Shown here piece by piece: positions 8,754 to 19,158 of a stretch of 64,000 nucleotides of DNA. The DNA comes from Pseudomonadota bacterium. Its GTDB lineage: Bacteria > Pseudomonadota > Alphaproteobacteria > Rhizobiales > MH13. The notes under the pieces were generated by a model. It was not told where the DNA came from and did not search any database. It saw nothing but the letters and a program-made list of their open reading frames with translations. The stretch spans positions 1-64,000 of the forward strand of contig JBCCPK010000001.1 of assembly GCA_039024915.1 (NCBI GenBank), written 5' to 3'. Every line of letters starts with the position of its first letter. Position 1 is the first letter of the stretch. The position numbers and the translations under genes were made by a program.

Positions 8754-11633
8754 TCAAACCAAAAGATCATCGATCAGCTGGACTTGGGTGATGTTTTCGA
8801 TCGTGAAGGTGTTGGGCCCGAAAGTGAATACCACATCGCCTTCGACATCAGCCGCGAAGGACAAGGCACCGGTCACCGTGGCGAGATTGAACGCAGTGAA
8901 ATCCAGCTGATCGATATTGTCCTGAAAGTCCGTGACCGTGTCGTTGCCAAAGGCATGCGCGAACACGAATGTATCTGCGCCAGGTCCGCCAATCAGTATG
9001 TCATTGCCCGCACCGCCGTTCAGCAGGTCATTGTTTTCTCGGCCTTCCAGCCTGTCGTCACCTGAGCCGCCGAACAGAAAATCATTGCTTGCGCCCGCCT
9101 GCAGGACATCATCGCCCCCTTCGCCAAGCAGCGTATCAACCCCAAACCCGCCGAACAGAAAATCGTCTTCCGCTCCGCCCTCCAGGCGATCATTGCCTGC
9201 GCCTGAGGAGATAAAATCGGTGCCCGACTGCCCGCGGGATATATCATCGCCCGCACCGCCGAACATACGGTCATTGCCGCCACCACCATTCAACGTGTCA
9301 TTGTCGGCACCGCCCGCCATGACATCGTTACCACCATTACCCGAAAGAAGGTCGACACCCCCACCACCGCTGAGATTGTCGTTGCCATCACCGCCGATGA
9401 GCGTGTCGTTGCCCCCGCCGCCATCGAGCACATCGTTGGAACGGCCACCGTCAAGCAGATCATTGCCCGACCCACCGGTGAGCGTGTCGAAGTCTTCGTT
9501 TCCGTAGATGCGATCATTGCCGGTTCCGCCGCTGAGAACATCATTTCCTTCGCCGCCGATGAGCATGTCGTTGCCGCCCCGGCCGTCCAGCTGATCGTTG
9601 CGCTCGCCGGCATTGATGACATTGTTCCCGCTGTCGCCAGACAGATCATCTTCGCCGCTGCTGCCATTGATATTCTCAATCGAGACATAGGTATCGCCAG
9701 CCGCCTCACCCGTGTTCCGGTTTAGGTTCTGCAAATCCACCGTCAAGCCGATCAAGCCGCCGTAGGCGACGGTATCTTGCCCATCGCCGCCGTCGAGCCG
9801 GTCGCCACCCGCGCCACCGGTCAGGATGTCGTCGCCAGCTCCGCCCTCTAGCGTATCGGCACCAGCGTTGCCGACGATGAGATCGGTCCAAAGCGTGCCG
9901 ATAATGGTGTTGTCGCCCTCATCGCCTGTAATGAAAAAGCGCCCGAATTCGGTCGTCCCGGGCGATACGGGCTGAAGCGCGCTGCCATCGAAACTGGAAC
10001 CGTTGCCCACCCGAATGGTGATGACTTCCGGCCGATCAACGTCATCGTTAAATGCGACTGTCGCGTCTGGCGCAATCTTCCCGATTCCGAACTGGTTGGC
10101 TGCAAGCGTCAGGCCGAAAAAGGCCGTCGAGGGCGTATCATCAAAGCCGAACAGTTCGATGGAACGGATGTCGACGTTTTCGAGGCTCGGCGCAGCGCGG
10201 CTGACAACGATCAACTGATCGCCGGTGCTATTGCCCCCATCGATGATCTCAACCAGAGGGTTGGTGTTTTGGTCGACGATAAAGACATCGTTGCTCGTGT
10301 GCCCGTAGCTTTCCACCGTGAAGGCGGTCAGCTGCATCTGATCGGTGCCCGGGGTACCAACCTGAACGCCGGAGCTGCCCGCCGACGGTAGATTGGGCCC
10401 GTCCCGCCCATCCCAAATCGCCATGCGGATGTCGGCGTCGCCGCTTTCGACGCGGGTCCATGAGATGGCAACCCGGCCGTCTTCGAGCAGAGCCAGGCTT
10501 GGGTCGCGGACGTCAAGAAAAGACAGATTGGCGAGGTCTTCGATGACGAAGGCATCGCCGTCCTTGACATAGTCCGTGCCGTCAAAACGGTAGGCTTGCC
10601 CCCGCAAGGATACCGTCGGCTCGTCGACCCAGACGAACAACCACCCGCCATCGCCAAGATCGACCGCGGCGGGCATGATCTGATTACCGGAAAACAGATC
10701 GGCCGGCACCAGCCGACCGGTCAGCGCGTTGCCATCCTTGTCGTAAACCCGTGCGCGCACGCCAGTGTTCGTCCCGCCAGCGCCGGAGGTATAGGTGATA
10801 ATGAACTTGTCATCGTCCAGCGGCGCGATCCCGACATCAGCGATCTCATCGCTTGATGCGGCAACAGTGTCATCCTGAACGATGCGCGTGTATCCGGTCG
10901 AGGAGTTCTGATCGACGACCCAGATCGAGAAAGCTACGTCATCGGCGCCAGGGTCCTTGTCGCCGACGGCGAATACAAACCGATCATCACCCAAGGCGAT
11001 AACGTCGGTGCCGGCGAGCCCATTGCCATTGCTGGTGCCATTGTCCCAAATCGTGACGCGGGAGAAATTGCCGGTAAACGGGTTCTGAAAGCGCGCAATG
11101 AGATCGCCATTGCCGCTGCCAAACACGGTCTCGAACGCATTGACCCGGAACAGGTCGCCATTGATGACGATCCCCGCCGTATTGGGGTTGGTCAACCCGG
11201 GGTCAACAATGCCATCGGGCCCCCCGGAGGCGTTCGTAGTTGCCTGCTGGCGGAAAAGACCTGATAGACCGAAGCTGTTGGACGAGAAAACGCCGTCTGG
11301 TTGTGAGACGCTGTCGGAGGTGCCTTCCTGGATCCCGATACCAATCAGCTGGCCATCAGATGTCACCCAATAGTCTTCATCGAACTCGATACTGCTGACG
11401 CGTTCCGAAAACCCGACATCGCCGTCCAGCGGCGAAAAGACACGCGTGATCGCCTGTGGCTCATTCGAATTGGGCGCGCTTGGCCCAAAAGCGTTGTTGT
11501 TCCAAGTAACCCCAATCACGCCATTTGGCAGAGCTATGATCTGCGAATCGGTCTGATCATTACCGCCGCTCTCCGCGCTATCGGTCAGGTTGACCTGAAA
11601 GCTCGGTAGCCATTCGAAGAATTTATGCGCCAC
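8754..11633 (-). CDS. RTX calcium-binding exoprotein with beta-propeller-like N-terminal half
   Basis: A 959-residue type I secreted protein. I choose the GTG at 11633 (VAHKFFEWLPSFQVN) because AGGGAG lies a few bases upstream. Residues 1 to about 430 contain repeated strands such as LDDDKFIITYTSGAGG, GDGGWLFVWVDEP and LLEDGRVAISWTR, a blade-like pattern seen in secreted beta-propeller proteins. Around 600 to 890 it becomes canonical RTX repeats (GGxGxDxLxGG), with one longer insert (VDLQNLNRNTGEAAGD then VSIENINGSSGEDDLSG) typical of bacterial RTX proteins. The final ~75 residues (ADTFVFAHAFGNDTVTDF to LIDDLLV) are almost the same in the next four RTX proteins and should carry the secretion signal. 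It has no enzymatic motif; adhesion or matrix function is plausible but not shown. Confidence 0.88.
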   Translation of the reverse strand: MAHKFFEWLPSFQVNLTDSAESGGNDQTDSQIIALPNGVIGVTWNNNAFGPSAPNSNEPQAITRVFSPLDGDVGFSERVSSIEFDEDYWVTSDGQLIGIGIQEGTSDSVSQPDGVFSSNSFGLSGLFRQQATTNASGGPDGIVDPGLTNPNTAGIVINGDLFRVNAFETVFGSGNGDLIARFQNPFTGNFSRVTIWDNGTSNGNGLAGTDVIALGDDRFVFAVGDKDPGADDVAFSIWVVDQNSSTGYTRIVQDDTVAASSDEIADVGIAPLDDDKFIITYTSGAGGTNTGVRARVYDKDGNALTGRLVPADLFSGNQIMPAAVDLGDGGWLFVWVDEPTVSLRGQAYRFDGTDYVKDGDAFVIEDLANLSFLDVRDPSLALLEDGRVAISWTRVESGDADIRMAIWDGRDGPNLPSAGSSGVQVGTPGTDQMQLTAFTVESYGHTSNDVFIVDQNTNPLVEIIDGGNSTGDQLIVVSRAAPSLENVDIRSIELFGFDDTPSTAFFGLTLAANQFGIGKIAPDATVAFNDDVDRPEVITIRVGNGSSFDGSALQPVSPGTTEFGRFFITGDEGDNTIIGTLWTDLIVGNAGADTLEGGAGDDILTGGAGGDRLDGGDGQDTVAYGGLIGLTVDLQNLNRNTGEAAGDTYVSIENINGSSGEDDLSGDSGNNVINAGERNDQLDGRGGNDMLIGGEGNDVLSGGTGNDRIYGNEDFDTLTGGSGNDLLDGGRSNDVLDGGGGNDTLIGGDGNDNLSGGGGVDLLSGNGGNDVMAGGADNDTLNGGGGNDRMFGGAGDDISRGQSGTDFISSGAGNDRLEGGAEDDFLFGGFGVDTLLGEGGDDVLQAGASNDFLFGGSGDDRLEGRENNDLLNGGAGNDILIGGPGADTFVFAHAFGNDTVTDFQDNIDQLDFTAFNLATVTGALSFAADVEGDVVFTFGPNTFTIENITQVQLIDDLLV

Positions 11634-11771
11634 GCCAAACTCCCTGTTTTTGCCTGGCACCGCGCAGCGCCATGGGCGTGCGACCGTGCACGAGCACCCA
11701 AGCTTCCGCAAGGGCAATCACGGGAGCGTCAGATAGTTCAAAGCGCCATCTCAGGGGTGACGCGCCAAGCC

Positions 11772-14546
11772 TCAGATCAGGATGTCATCGGTAAGCTGCG
11801 CCTGGGTTGTGTTCTCAATCGTGAACGTGTTGGGCCCGAAGGTGAAGACGACGTCGCCGCCGACATCGGCTGCGAACGACAACGCGCCCCCGACGCTGGC
11901 GAAGTTGAACGCGGTCAGATCAAGTTGATCAATATCGTCCTGAAAGTCGGTGACCGTGTCGTTGCCGAAAGCGGGCGCGAACACGAAGGTGTCGATGCCC
12001 GTTCCCCCTGTCAGGGTGTCGGTGCCCGAGCCGCCATTGAGCGTATCGGTGCCTTCGCGGCCATCAAGCAGATCATTGCCAGCGCCGCCGAACAGAAAGT
12101 CGTTGTTTGCGCCAGCCTGCAGCAGATCATTGCCGCCCTGGCCCTGCAAGGTATCCGCGCCCGAGCCACCGAAGAGAAAATCGTTCCCCCCGCCGCCATT
12201 GAGCGTGTCATTGCCGGACCCGCCCGCGAGACTGTCAACGCCCGCATTGCCGGAAAGGATGTCGTTGCCGCCGCCGCCATCGAGGCTGTCGTTGCCGTCG
12301 TTGCCGACCAGTGCGTCGTTGCCGTCGCCGCCGTTCAGAGTATCGTTGCCCGCGCCTCCGTCGAGAAAGTCCCCATCGCCCTGACCATTGAGCAGATCGT
12401 TGTCGGCACCGCCAAACAGCGAGTCTGCGCCGCTGCCGCCATTGAGGGTGTCTTCGCCGGAATTGCCAACGAGGGTATCGTTGCCCACGCCGCCATTAAC
12501 GATGTCAGCGCCGCCGCCGCCCATCACGGTGTCATCGCCGACATTCCCGTTCAGTCGGTCATCGCCCCCATCGCCATTGATGACGTCGTTTCCGTCGAGG
12601 CCGGAAATCCGGTCCTTGCTCGCGCCGCCTGACAACACATTGACACTGTCATCACCGATGATGGTGTCGGGCGCCGAAGACCCGATGACGTTCTGAATGT
12701 TGATCAGCTGATCCATACCTTGGCCGAAGGCGTGGATCAGACTAGTGGAGGTCGACCCGGTGAACGGGATACCCTCAAGGAAAACCGAGACGGATCGGGC
12801 AATGGAATCGAATGCGGCCGTGTTGTTGCCAACACCACCATCGATGAAGTCATTCCCCATTCCCCCGTCGAGAATATCATCGCCGCCGCTGACGCTGCCG
12901 AGGCCGCTCAGGCCGCTTACATTTTGGAAGTCGCCGTACAATCGATCGTCGCCGGCGCCGGTGCGAATAGTGTCATTGCCGAAGACGACCGTCGAGCTGT
13001 TCGAAAACGACAGATCGAAAGCATCGCCGTAGGCGGTGAAATGGTACGTTCCACCCGACAATGCAGTGATTGTGTCATCACCGAATGCAACCGTGCTGCC
13101 TCCGGCCACATCCGATAGCTCGTTCACGTCGCCGTAGATCGATGTCGAAGCGCTCAGAGAGCCGCGGACATCGTAGATGATCGTATCGTCTCCGAATTCT
13201 GCAAACGCAGCGGTAAATTCGTTAACATCGCCAAAAATGATAGGACTAGTAGATGAGTATTGACGATCAAAAACTAAGGAGATGATGTCATCTCCGCCAA
13301 AAAAGGAAATACTGTCGCCCAAATGTGAGTCTATATCACCAAAAATGATATCAGAAAAATTATTGATTATTGTGATACGGTCGTTACCACCTCGAAATTC
13401 TTCAAAATTTGACCCTCCAATAGATACGAAGTCCCCGTAAATTACATTTGCCTTTCCTTCTGTTTGGAAGTGATTGTTCGTTGGGGTTCGCATGAACGTC
13501 GATTCGATGATAATCGTATCGTTTCCACCATCAGCACTTCTGCCAGAGACAGTGTTGAAATCGCCGACAACTCCGACAGTGCTCGCGTTGCGAAGTGTAA
13601 TGGAATCATCGCCACCCTCGGCTTTGGTGGTCACCGTCGTAGTGGTTATTGCCTGCCCGTCACCAGTTATCACCCCTACTTCTGTAAAGTTTCGTCCGGG
13701 AATGAGGACTTCGACCAGAAGTGTATCGTCACCACCGGTGATGGCGCCCTCCACGTCCTCAACGTCCAGATAGACTGCGCCGCCACCGTTTGCGTTCCTG
13801 ATCGTGACGGCGTCATCGCCACCGTTCACAACGCCGTCCACACCGATGTCACCGGCGTCGCCGAAGATGGTACTAAAGGTGAAACTGCTATCTGAACTTT
13901 GCTGGATCGGGTCGGTAATCGAGACGGTATCATCACCGCCATTCAGCGTGCCGGAGAGCGTTGCGCTAGACGCCGTGTCAAAAGCATCGCCGTAAATGGT
14001 ACCGGTGATGTTTGTGAAAACATCGTCGCCACCGTTCAAGACACCGCCTAGATTAATGATGGCGGCGTCACCGACGTAAATGCCACTGGTGAAAGTGAAG
14101 TCCGCGCCGAAGAACTGATCCGCCGCGGCATTGTATGTGGTCGCGATGGGAACCCGCGTTATGTCGCCGAAAATCTCAAGGGTGCTTCCGTTTGTCGGCG
14201 CATAGAAAATCGTCTCGCCGTCGAGAACCTTGTTCCAGAATTTTTCGTAGTGCGCTTGCGAGGAACCCGTATCGATGAAGTCGGTGAGCGGATCGTTGAG
14301 CCCGCTGATCCCAAAAATTGCGCTGAAGCTGGAATCGAACAGCGTGATCGCGTTGACGGTTCCAGCCAATGTTGTCGCATCAAAGTCACCCAGATAGCCG
14401 AACGCCGTGATCTGGTTTCCGCCACCTCCTGAAGCTGTGTCCCACGTGTAGGAAAAATCGGTTCCCGTTCCCGGGTTGAATTCAACGGAGGATGTTTGAA
14501 AGGCGCTGAAGGTGCTGTTGAGCGCCGTTGCGTCGATCTGGACCAT
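11772..14546 (-). CDS. RTX exoprotein with long-period GGDD...YGD repeats (paralogue 1)
   Basis: A 924-residue protein. I start it at the ATG at 14546 (MVQIDATALNSTF), preceded by TTGGAG and matched by the start of the 922-residue paralogue at 19159-21927. Residues 1 to about 165 are a conserved non-repetitive domain. Residues about 165-590 contain some ten repeats with a period of roughly 40-48 residues: a GGDDxI turn, a variable strand pair, then an IYGD or IFGD turn. Residues about 600-850 are ordinary RTX nonapeptides (GGxGxDxLxG). The last 75 residues are the shared secretion module ending LTDDILI. A sulfotransferase lies between this gene and the next RTX gene upstream. Function unknown. 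Confidence 0.88.
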   Translation of the reverse strand: MVQIDATALNSTFSAFQTSSVEFNPGTGTDFSYTWDTASGGGGNQITAFGYLGDFDATTLAGTVNAITLFDSSFSAIFGISGLNDPLTDFIDTGSSQAHYEKFWNKVLDGETIFYAPTNGSTLEIFGDITRVPIATTYNAAADQFFGADFTFTSGIYVGDAAIINLGGVLNGGDDVFTNITGTIYGDAFDTASSATLSGTLNGGDDTVSITDPIQQSSDSSFTFSTIFGDAGDIGVDGVVNGGDDAVTIRNANGGGAVYLDVEDVEGAITGGDDTLLVEVLIPGRNFTEVGVITGDGQAITTTTVTTKAEGGDDSITLRNASTVGVVGDFNTVSGRSADGGNDTIIIESTFMRTPTNNHFQTEGKANVIYGDFVSIGGSNFEEFRGGNDRITIINNFSDIIFGDIDSHLGDSISFFGGDDIISLVFDRQYSSTSPIIFGDVNEFTAAFAEFGDDTIIYDVRGSLSASTSIYGDVNELSDVAGGSTVAFGDDTITALSGGTYHFTAYGDAFDLSFSNSSTVVFGNDTIRTGAGDDRLYGDFQNVSGLSGLGSVSGGDDILDGGMGNDFIDGGVGNNTAAFDSIARSVSVFLEGIPFTGSTSTSLIHAFGQGMDQLINIQNVIGSSAPDTIIGDDSVNVLSGGASKDRISGLDGNDVINGDGGDDRLNGNVGDDTVMGGGGADIVNGGVGNDTLVGNSGEDTLNGGSGADSLFGGADNDLLNGQGDGDFLDGGAGNDTLNGGDGNDALVGNDGNDSLDGGGGNDILSGNAGVDSLAGGSGNDTLNGGGGNDFLFGGSGADTLQGQGGNDLLQAGANNDFLFGGAGNDLLDGREGTDTLNGGSGTDTLTGGTGIDTFVFAPAFGNDTVTDFQDDIDQLDLTAFNFASVGGALSFAADVGGDVVFTFGPNTFTIENTTQAQLTDDILI

Positions 14547-14729
14547 AGGGATTCTCCAAGGAAGTGGGCGCGGCATTATTTGCCGTAACGGAAATCATAA
14601 GTTGCACCGTTGCGCTTAATTTCGAGATTTGGCTAGTTGCAAACCGTCGCATTGAAATTTCTGCTTTTTGGGAAAAGGGACGCCTGCAGTGGTTCAACGA
14701 GCCCATAAGAGCGAAGCGGCTATACGCGC

Positions 14730-15560
14730 TCAGCCTTTTGGTGCTTGCTGAACAATCCGGTAGGCCTCGCAATTGGTCAGATCGCGCCAGAATGCCATGT
14801 TTGAATAGCGTTCGAAAAGGTCAGGCGGCAGGATCGTTTTGCGGGGACGCGGCGAAACCTTTGGATGGACTTTGTGCAGTCCGCTGACACCCAGTTGCGT
14901 GTCAAAGGCAGGCGCATCGTAATCGACGGCCTCAAAGTCATGCTGGTAGGGCTCTTCATCAAGAAAGGAGTAGAGCAACCCAATCGCATCCGCCGGTTGG
15001 TTGACGAAAATATCGTAGTCAATGATCACCAGGCGGTTGGCGTACTCGCCCCAGCATGCCTCGCGCAGGGCGTGGTAGGGAAACCCGACCAGGCGATTGG
15101 CGTGAGCCAAGGCCTCAAGGCGCGTGTAGACCGTCGCTCGTTCGCCAGGGTTGTTGTAAAGGCGCGTGTTCTCGAACGCGTTCTGGCGATACTGCCGCTC
15201 CATGGAGTCCATGATCCACGCGACATCGCGAACGCAACAGATGAATTTTGCATCAGGGAACAACTGCAGGACCGCTGACATCTTCGCCGTCCAAGCCCGG
15301 TTGGTATCGAAGATGACGTCCTCTTGCTGCTCACCATAGTAGCTTGTGAAAAGGCCCTTCAGGATTTCCGCACGCTGGGTATCGCTTACCATACTGGAGA
15401 GCTCCGAGCCGGCGGAGACCTGGCTTATGATGCCGTCGAACAGCGAAGCCATCGGGCTCGACATTCCGGCAGCAAAGCGCGGATTTTGCCGTAAAAGCGC
15501 GGCGAGCAGGGTCGAACCGGAACGCGGCAACCCGCTGATGAAATGGAAGGTCTTGGGCAT
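14730..15560 (-). CDS. Sulfotransferase family protein
   Basis: A 276-residue protein starting at the ATG at 15560 (MPKTFHFISGLPRSGST), preceded by CGAGGAC. The 5'-phosphosulfate loop SGLPRSGSTLL is at residues 9-19. The 3'-phosphate site is at AKFICCVRDVAWIMDSMERQ, with the CVRD arginine. This type (Sulfotransfer_3-like) takes sulfate from PAPS. It is different in sequence from the 6675-7415 enzyme. It is embedded between RTX genes on the same strand (about 183 bp before the paralogue gene downstream and 103 bp after the 1094-residue RTX gene), so it may be co-expressed with them. Sulfation of a glycan or of tyrosines on exported proteins are both possible; neither is shown. Confidence 0.83.
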   Translation of the reverse strand: MPKTFHFISGLPRSGSTLLAALLRQNPRFAAGMSSPMASLFDGIISQVSAGSELSSMVSDTQRAEILKGLFTSYYGEQQEDVIFDTNRAWTAKMSAVLQLFPDAKFICCVRDVAWIMDSMERQYRQNAFENTRLYNNPGERATVYTRLEALAHANRLVGFPYHALREACWGEYANRLVIIDYDIFVNQPADAIGLLYSFLDEEPYQHDFEAVDYDAPAFDTQLGVSGLHKVHPKVSPRPRKTILPPDLFERYSNMAFWRDLTNCEAYRIVQQAPKG

Positions 15561-15663
15561 TTGTCCTCGGAATGTGTGTTTCCCCGATAACGACAAGCGG
15601 AGTGAAGCTGTCAATGCCGCCGTCTGCCGCGAGTGGGCCAATCAGCGCGTGCATGCAGGCTTT

Positions 15664-18600
15664 TCAGATAAGTATATCGTTTGCCAGCTGCGCTTCGGTC
15701 GTGTTCTCGATGGTGAAGGTGTTCGGACCGAAGGTGAAGACGACATCGCCACCGACTTCGTTTGCGAACGATAGAGCGCCATTGATCGAGGCGAGGTTGA
15801 AGGCCGTCAGGTCCAGCTCGTCAATATTGTCCTGGAAGTCGGTGACCGTATCGTTGCCGAAGCCAGGGGCGAATATGAAGGTATCCGCCCCCGTTCCTCC
15901 TATCAGGGTATCGTCACCCGCACCGCCATTCAGGACATCTATACTCTCTCGACCGTCCAGCGTGTCGTTGCCGGACCCGCCAAACAGGAAATCGCTGCCG
16001 CTGCCCGCCTGAAGGAAGTCGTTTCCAGCTTCCCCGATCAAGGTGTCCTGACCGGAGCCACCGAACAGGCTGTCGTTGTCGTTGCCGCCTTCGAGCCTGT
16101 CGTCGCCCGCCCCCGAAGATATGAAGTCATTTCCAGCTTGCCCGCGCGATAGGTCATTGCCGGACCCGCCAAACAGACGGTCTACGCCACCCCCGCCATT
16201 CAAGGTGTCGTTATCGGCACCACCTGCGAGGACATCATCGCCTTCGTTGCCAGACAGAACATCAATCCCACCTCCACCTTCGAGGTCGTCGTTGCCATCG
16301 CCGCCAATGAGCGTGTCGTTGCCTGAGCCGCCAAACAGGCTATCGTTTTGCGCGCCGCCGTTCAGGAAGTCGCTGCCAGTGCTGCCGTTGAGGGTATCGT
16401 TGCCTGAGCCGCCAAAAAGCTGATCATTACCCGTGCCGCCATTGAGGTTGTCGTTGCCCGCCTCTCCGAGGAGCTCATCGTCGCCCTCGTCACCGGTAAG
16501 GATATCGTTTGAGGCCCCGCCATTCAGCACGTCGTTGCCACCCTGGCCGCGAAGCGTATCGAAATCGGAGCCACCAAAGAGCCGGTCATTTCCGCCGCCA
16601 CCGTTCAGCGTATCGTTACCAGCACCACCGCTGAGAAGATCGTCACCGAGTTCACCTGAGAGCGTATCTCGGCCGGCGCCGCCATCAAGGTTGTCATTAC
16701 CGTCGCCGCCGACCAGACCATCATTGCCCGCGTCACCTCTCAGAATGTCATTCGATGACCCCCCGTTGAGGAAATCGTCACCACCCTGACCGTCGAGAGT
16801 ATCGAAGTCAGCACCACCAAACAGCTGGTCATTTCCATCACCGCCATTGATCGTATCGTTGCCAGCATTGCCGTTAAGGACGTCGTTTCCACCGTCCCCA
16901 GACAAGGTGTCGTTGCCAGTTCCTCCGTTCAGCGTATCGTTGCCATTGTCGCCGTTGAGCGTATCGGTGCCTGCACCCCCTTCTAGAAGATCGCTGCCCG
17001 TTCCGCCGTTGAGTTCGTCGGACCCGTTTTGACCGCGCAGCGTATCGTCGCCATTGCCGCCATTGACGATGTCGTTGCCGACGTTTCCGTTCAGGGTGTC
17101 GTTACCCCCCAGTCCGTTGATGGTATCTGCGCCATCCAACGCGCTTATGGCGTCGGCCTGCGCAGTCCCGGTCAGCAGGTCATTGCCGTTCGTCGGGGTC
17201 GTCGATGGACCCGTAACGCCGCCGGTTCCCGTACCCAACGCAAAGGACATCGATCCGGTTGTGTTAAAACCACCGAGGCCGCCTTGGAGAAGGGCCAACC
17301 TGTCAGGGAGAAAGCCAATCGGCGTGTCATCTGCGGTTCCAAAAACGTCGTCCGGGCCAGAGCCAATTTGCGCCTGCAGGGGCAAGCCACGCTGATCCTG
17401 GGTCGCAATGGGGCTTCCGCCAAGCTGATTTGAGGTGGTCAAATTCCCGAGCAGTTGACCTGCTGCTGCGGCAGCGCTCTGCGCAATCACTTCGGCAACA
17501 ATCTGAATCTGTGTGACGTTGGACGCCCGAGATAGTGATTGGATAGAGTCAACGTCCGTTCCGGCAGGCGCGGCAAACGCATCGAGCGGAACGATGGCAT
17601 CATCACCCAGGTCGAAATTGCCGATATCAATGGTTTCAGACAGCCAGCGGACAGGATCTTGGGCGTTGGTTGGGACACCGGCCTGATTGCGTGTCCCACC
17701 GATAACGATGCTCGACACGTTCGGGTTGTTGGTCTGATCGGGGTGATCGCGGCTGTTGAGGATTGTGACCGCAAACTCCCCAGGCGTGCCGGAAACCGCG
17801 AAGTTCCCGTTCTCGGAGACCGCAGCAATGTTGTCACGAATTAGCTGGGTGAATCGCGCGATAATCGCGTTGATGAGAGCGTTTTCCTGATTTGCCGAGA
17901 TACCGAAACCCGGCAGGAAATCCGACAGCGGAGAGAAATTCTGCGGCCCAGCATTGGGTAACCCGGACAGGAGACTCCCCGGTGCCCCATTGAAGTCGAG
18001 GAAGAAAACCTGCGTTGTACCGACAGGCTGGTCGATGATTGCCCGCTCGGCTACCGTCAAATCGAGGGTATAGTTGTTATCCTGCGGGGACATGATCCCC
18101 ACCGTGTACGTCCCCGACTGTGTCGCGATGAAACCGCTTGCCACGGTGCTGTTGGCATCGCCGGGCAAGGGCGAAACGGGGGAATACACGTTTGAAAGAT
18201 TACCAACGGGCTCACCGAATTCGTCAGTCGCAGCCTGACCAAACAGCAGCTGTCCGTTGGGGTCGAAGACTTGAATGATCGCGCCAGGTAGATTGGTCTG
18301 AAAGCCTATAACCTGACCGGCACTGGCATCGACGGTATAGAAATCATAGTCGGGCGAAAGCACTTCAATCAGCGTCTGGATCGGTCCAGCCTGACTGAAA
18401 ATTGGATTTAAGTCGGTCAGGAAGTTCGTCGATGGATCAAAGATGTTGTTCGTGGTGGTCGTCTGGGCCCCGGCTACCGCGAAGAAAAAGTTCTGATTGA
18501 AATTTGTGTTGCCGACCTCGATGAGGGCTGGATTGGCGGGAAACTGCGGAGATACGTTGCCGCCAACGGCGAGGCCCTGACCGAATGAATCGTGAATCGC

Positions 18601-18948
18601 AACACGCAGGGCAGTTTCCTGGCTGAAAGCCGTGAGGCGCACCTGTTGCCCGAAGTAGAGTTCGGAAATTTCGAACAGCTGGATATCGCCAACCCCGAAG
18701 CTAAACGGCGCCAGCACGTTATTGGCGAAGACAGCGTCCGATGTGCCCGGCAGTATGGTTGTGTTGGTGGCGTTGTTGGCCGAGTTGCTGGCGTCTGATG
18801 AACTTATCTGCCGTGGCTGGTTGGGCAGACCAACGGTGACAATCGAGCCGTTGATCCGGACGGTGGCGACATCGGCATTGCCCAATGCGAGCCCAGTGTT
18901 CTGCGCTTGCTGGACGTTGTTGTTTGCGCCCGTTGTTTCGTTGATCAT
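15664..18948 (-). CDS. RTX exoprotein with prepeptidase-like and degenerate metalloprotease-like N-terminal domains
   Basis: A 1094-residue type I secreted protein (ATG at 18948). Residues about 75-160 and 190-300 look like bacterial pre-peptidase C-terminal (PPC) beta domains (FSFGVGDIQLFEI; DYDFYTVDASAGQVIGFQ; GTYTVGIMSPQDNNYTLDL). Residues about 308-570 resemble the metalloprotease-like domain that follows PPC domains in some secreted proteins: TTQVFFLDFNGAPG, VTILNSRDHPD, SSIVIGGT, then DDVFGTADDTP. At the place where HExxHxxGxxH is expected (about 488-504) the sequence reads IAQSAAAAAGQLLGNLTT, so the zinc ligands seem to be gone. Residues about 585-1015 hold one of the longest RTX arrays of the window, and the shared secretion module ends at LANDILI. 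The RTX call is firm; the pseudo-protease idea is inference. Confidence 0.87.
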   Translation of the reverse strand: MINETTGANNNVQQAQNTGLALGNADVATVRINGSIVTVGLPNQPRQISSSDASNSANNATNTTILPGTSDAVFANNVLAPFSFGVGDIQLFEISELYFGQQVRLTAFSQETALRVAIHDSFGQGLAVGGNVSPQFPANPALIEVGNTNFNQNFFFAVAGAQTTTTNNIFDPSTNFLTDLNPIFSQAGPIQTLIEVLSPDYDFYTVDASAGQVIGFQTNLPGAIIQVFDPNGQLLFGQAATDEFGEPVGNLSNVYSPVSPLPGDANSTVASGFIATQSGTYTVGIMSPQDNNYTLDLTVAERAIIDQPVGTTQVFFLDFNGAPGSLLSGLPNAGPQNFSPLSDFLPGFGISANQENALINAIIARFTQLIRDNIAAVSENGNFAVSGTPGEFAVTILNSRDHPDQTNNPNVSSIVIGGTRNQAGVPTNAQDPVRWLSETIDIGNFDLGDDAIVPLDAFAAPAGTDVDSIQSLSRASNVTQIQIVAEVIAQSAAAAAGQLLGNLTTSNQLGGSPIATQDQRGLPLQAQIGSGPDDVFGTADDTPIGFLPDRLALLQGGLGGFNTTGSMSFALGTGTGGVTGPSTTPTNGNDLLTGTAQADAISALDGADTINGLGGNDTLNGNVGNDIVNGGNGDDTLRGQNGSDELNGGTGSDLLEGGAGTDTLNGDNGNDTLNGGTGNDTLSGDGGNDVLNGNAGNDTINGGDGNDQLFGGADFDTLDGQGGDDFLNGGSSNDILRGDAGNDGLVGGDGNDNLDGGAGRDTLSGELGDDLLSGGAGNDTLNGGGGNDRLFGGSDFDTLRGQGGNDVLNGGASNDILTGDEGDDELLGEAGNDNLNGGTGNDQLFGGSGNDTLNGSTGSDFLNGGAQNDSLFGGSGNDTLIGGDGNDDLEGGGGIDVLSGNEGDDVLAGGADNDTLNGGGGVDRLFGGSGNDLSRGQAGNDFISSGAGDDRLEGGNDNDSLFGGSGQDTLIGEAGNDFLQAGSGSDFLFGGSGNDTLDGRESIDVLNGGAGDDTLIGGTGADTFIFAPGFGNDTVTDFQDNIDELDLTAFNLASINGALSFANEVGGDVVFTFGPNTFTIENTTEAQLANDILI

Positions 18949-19158
18949 CGTTTGCCCAACCCCTGTTTACTGGCATCGAATAAGCTTTTTGACGCTAAGG
19001 CAAGGGGTGCAGCACGAGCATTCGTAGTCCAGTCGGCAACTATGCCGGCTAGGTTTCCTTCGGAACGCTGAATTTAAGCGGCAAGCTCAAAGTAGATGAG
19101 CGATCTTAAACCGCTCGATACATGAAAAGCCAAATACCGCCGTGGCTATCGCCACTGG

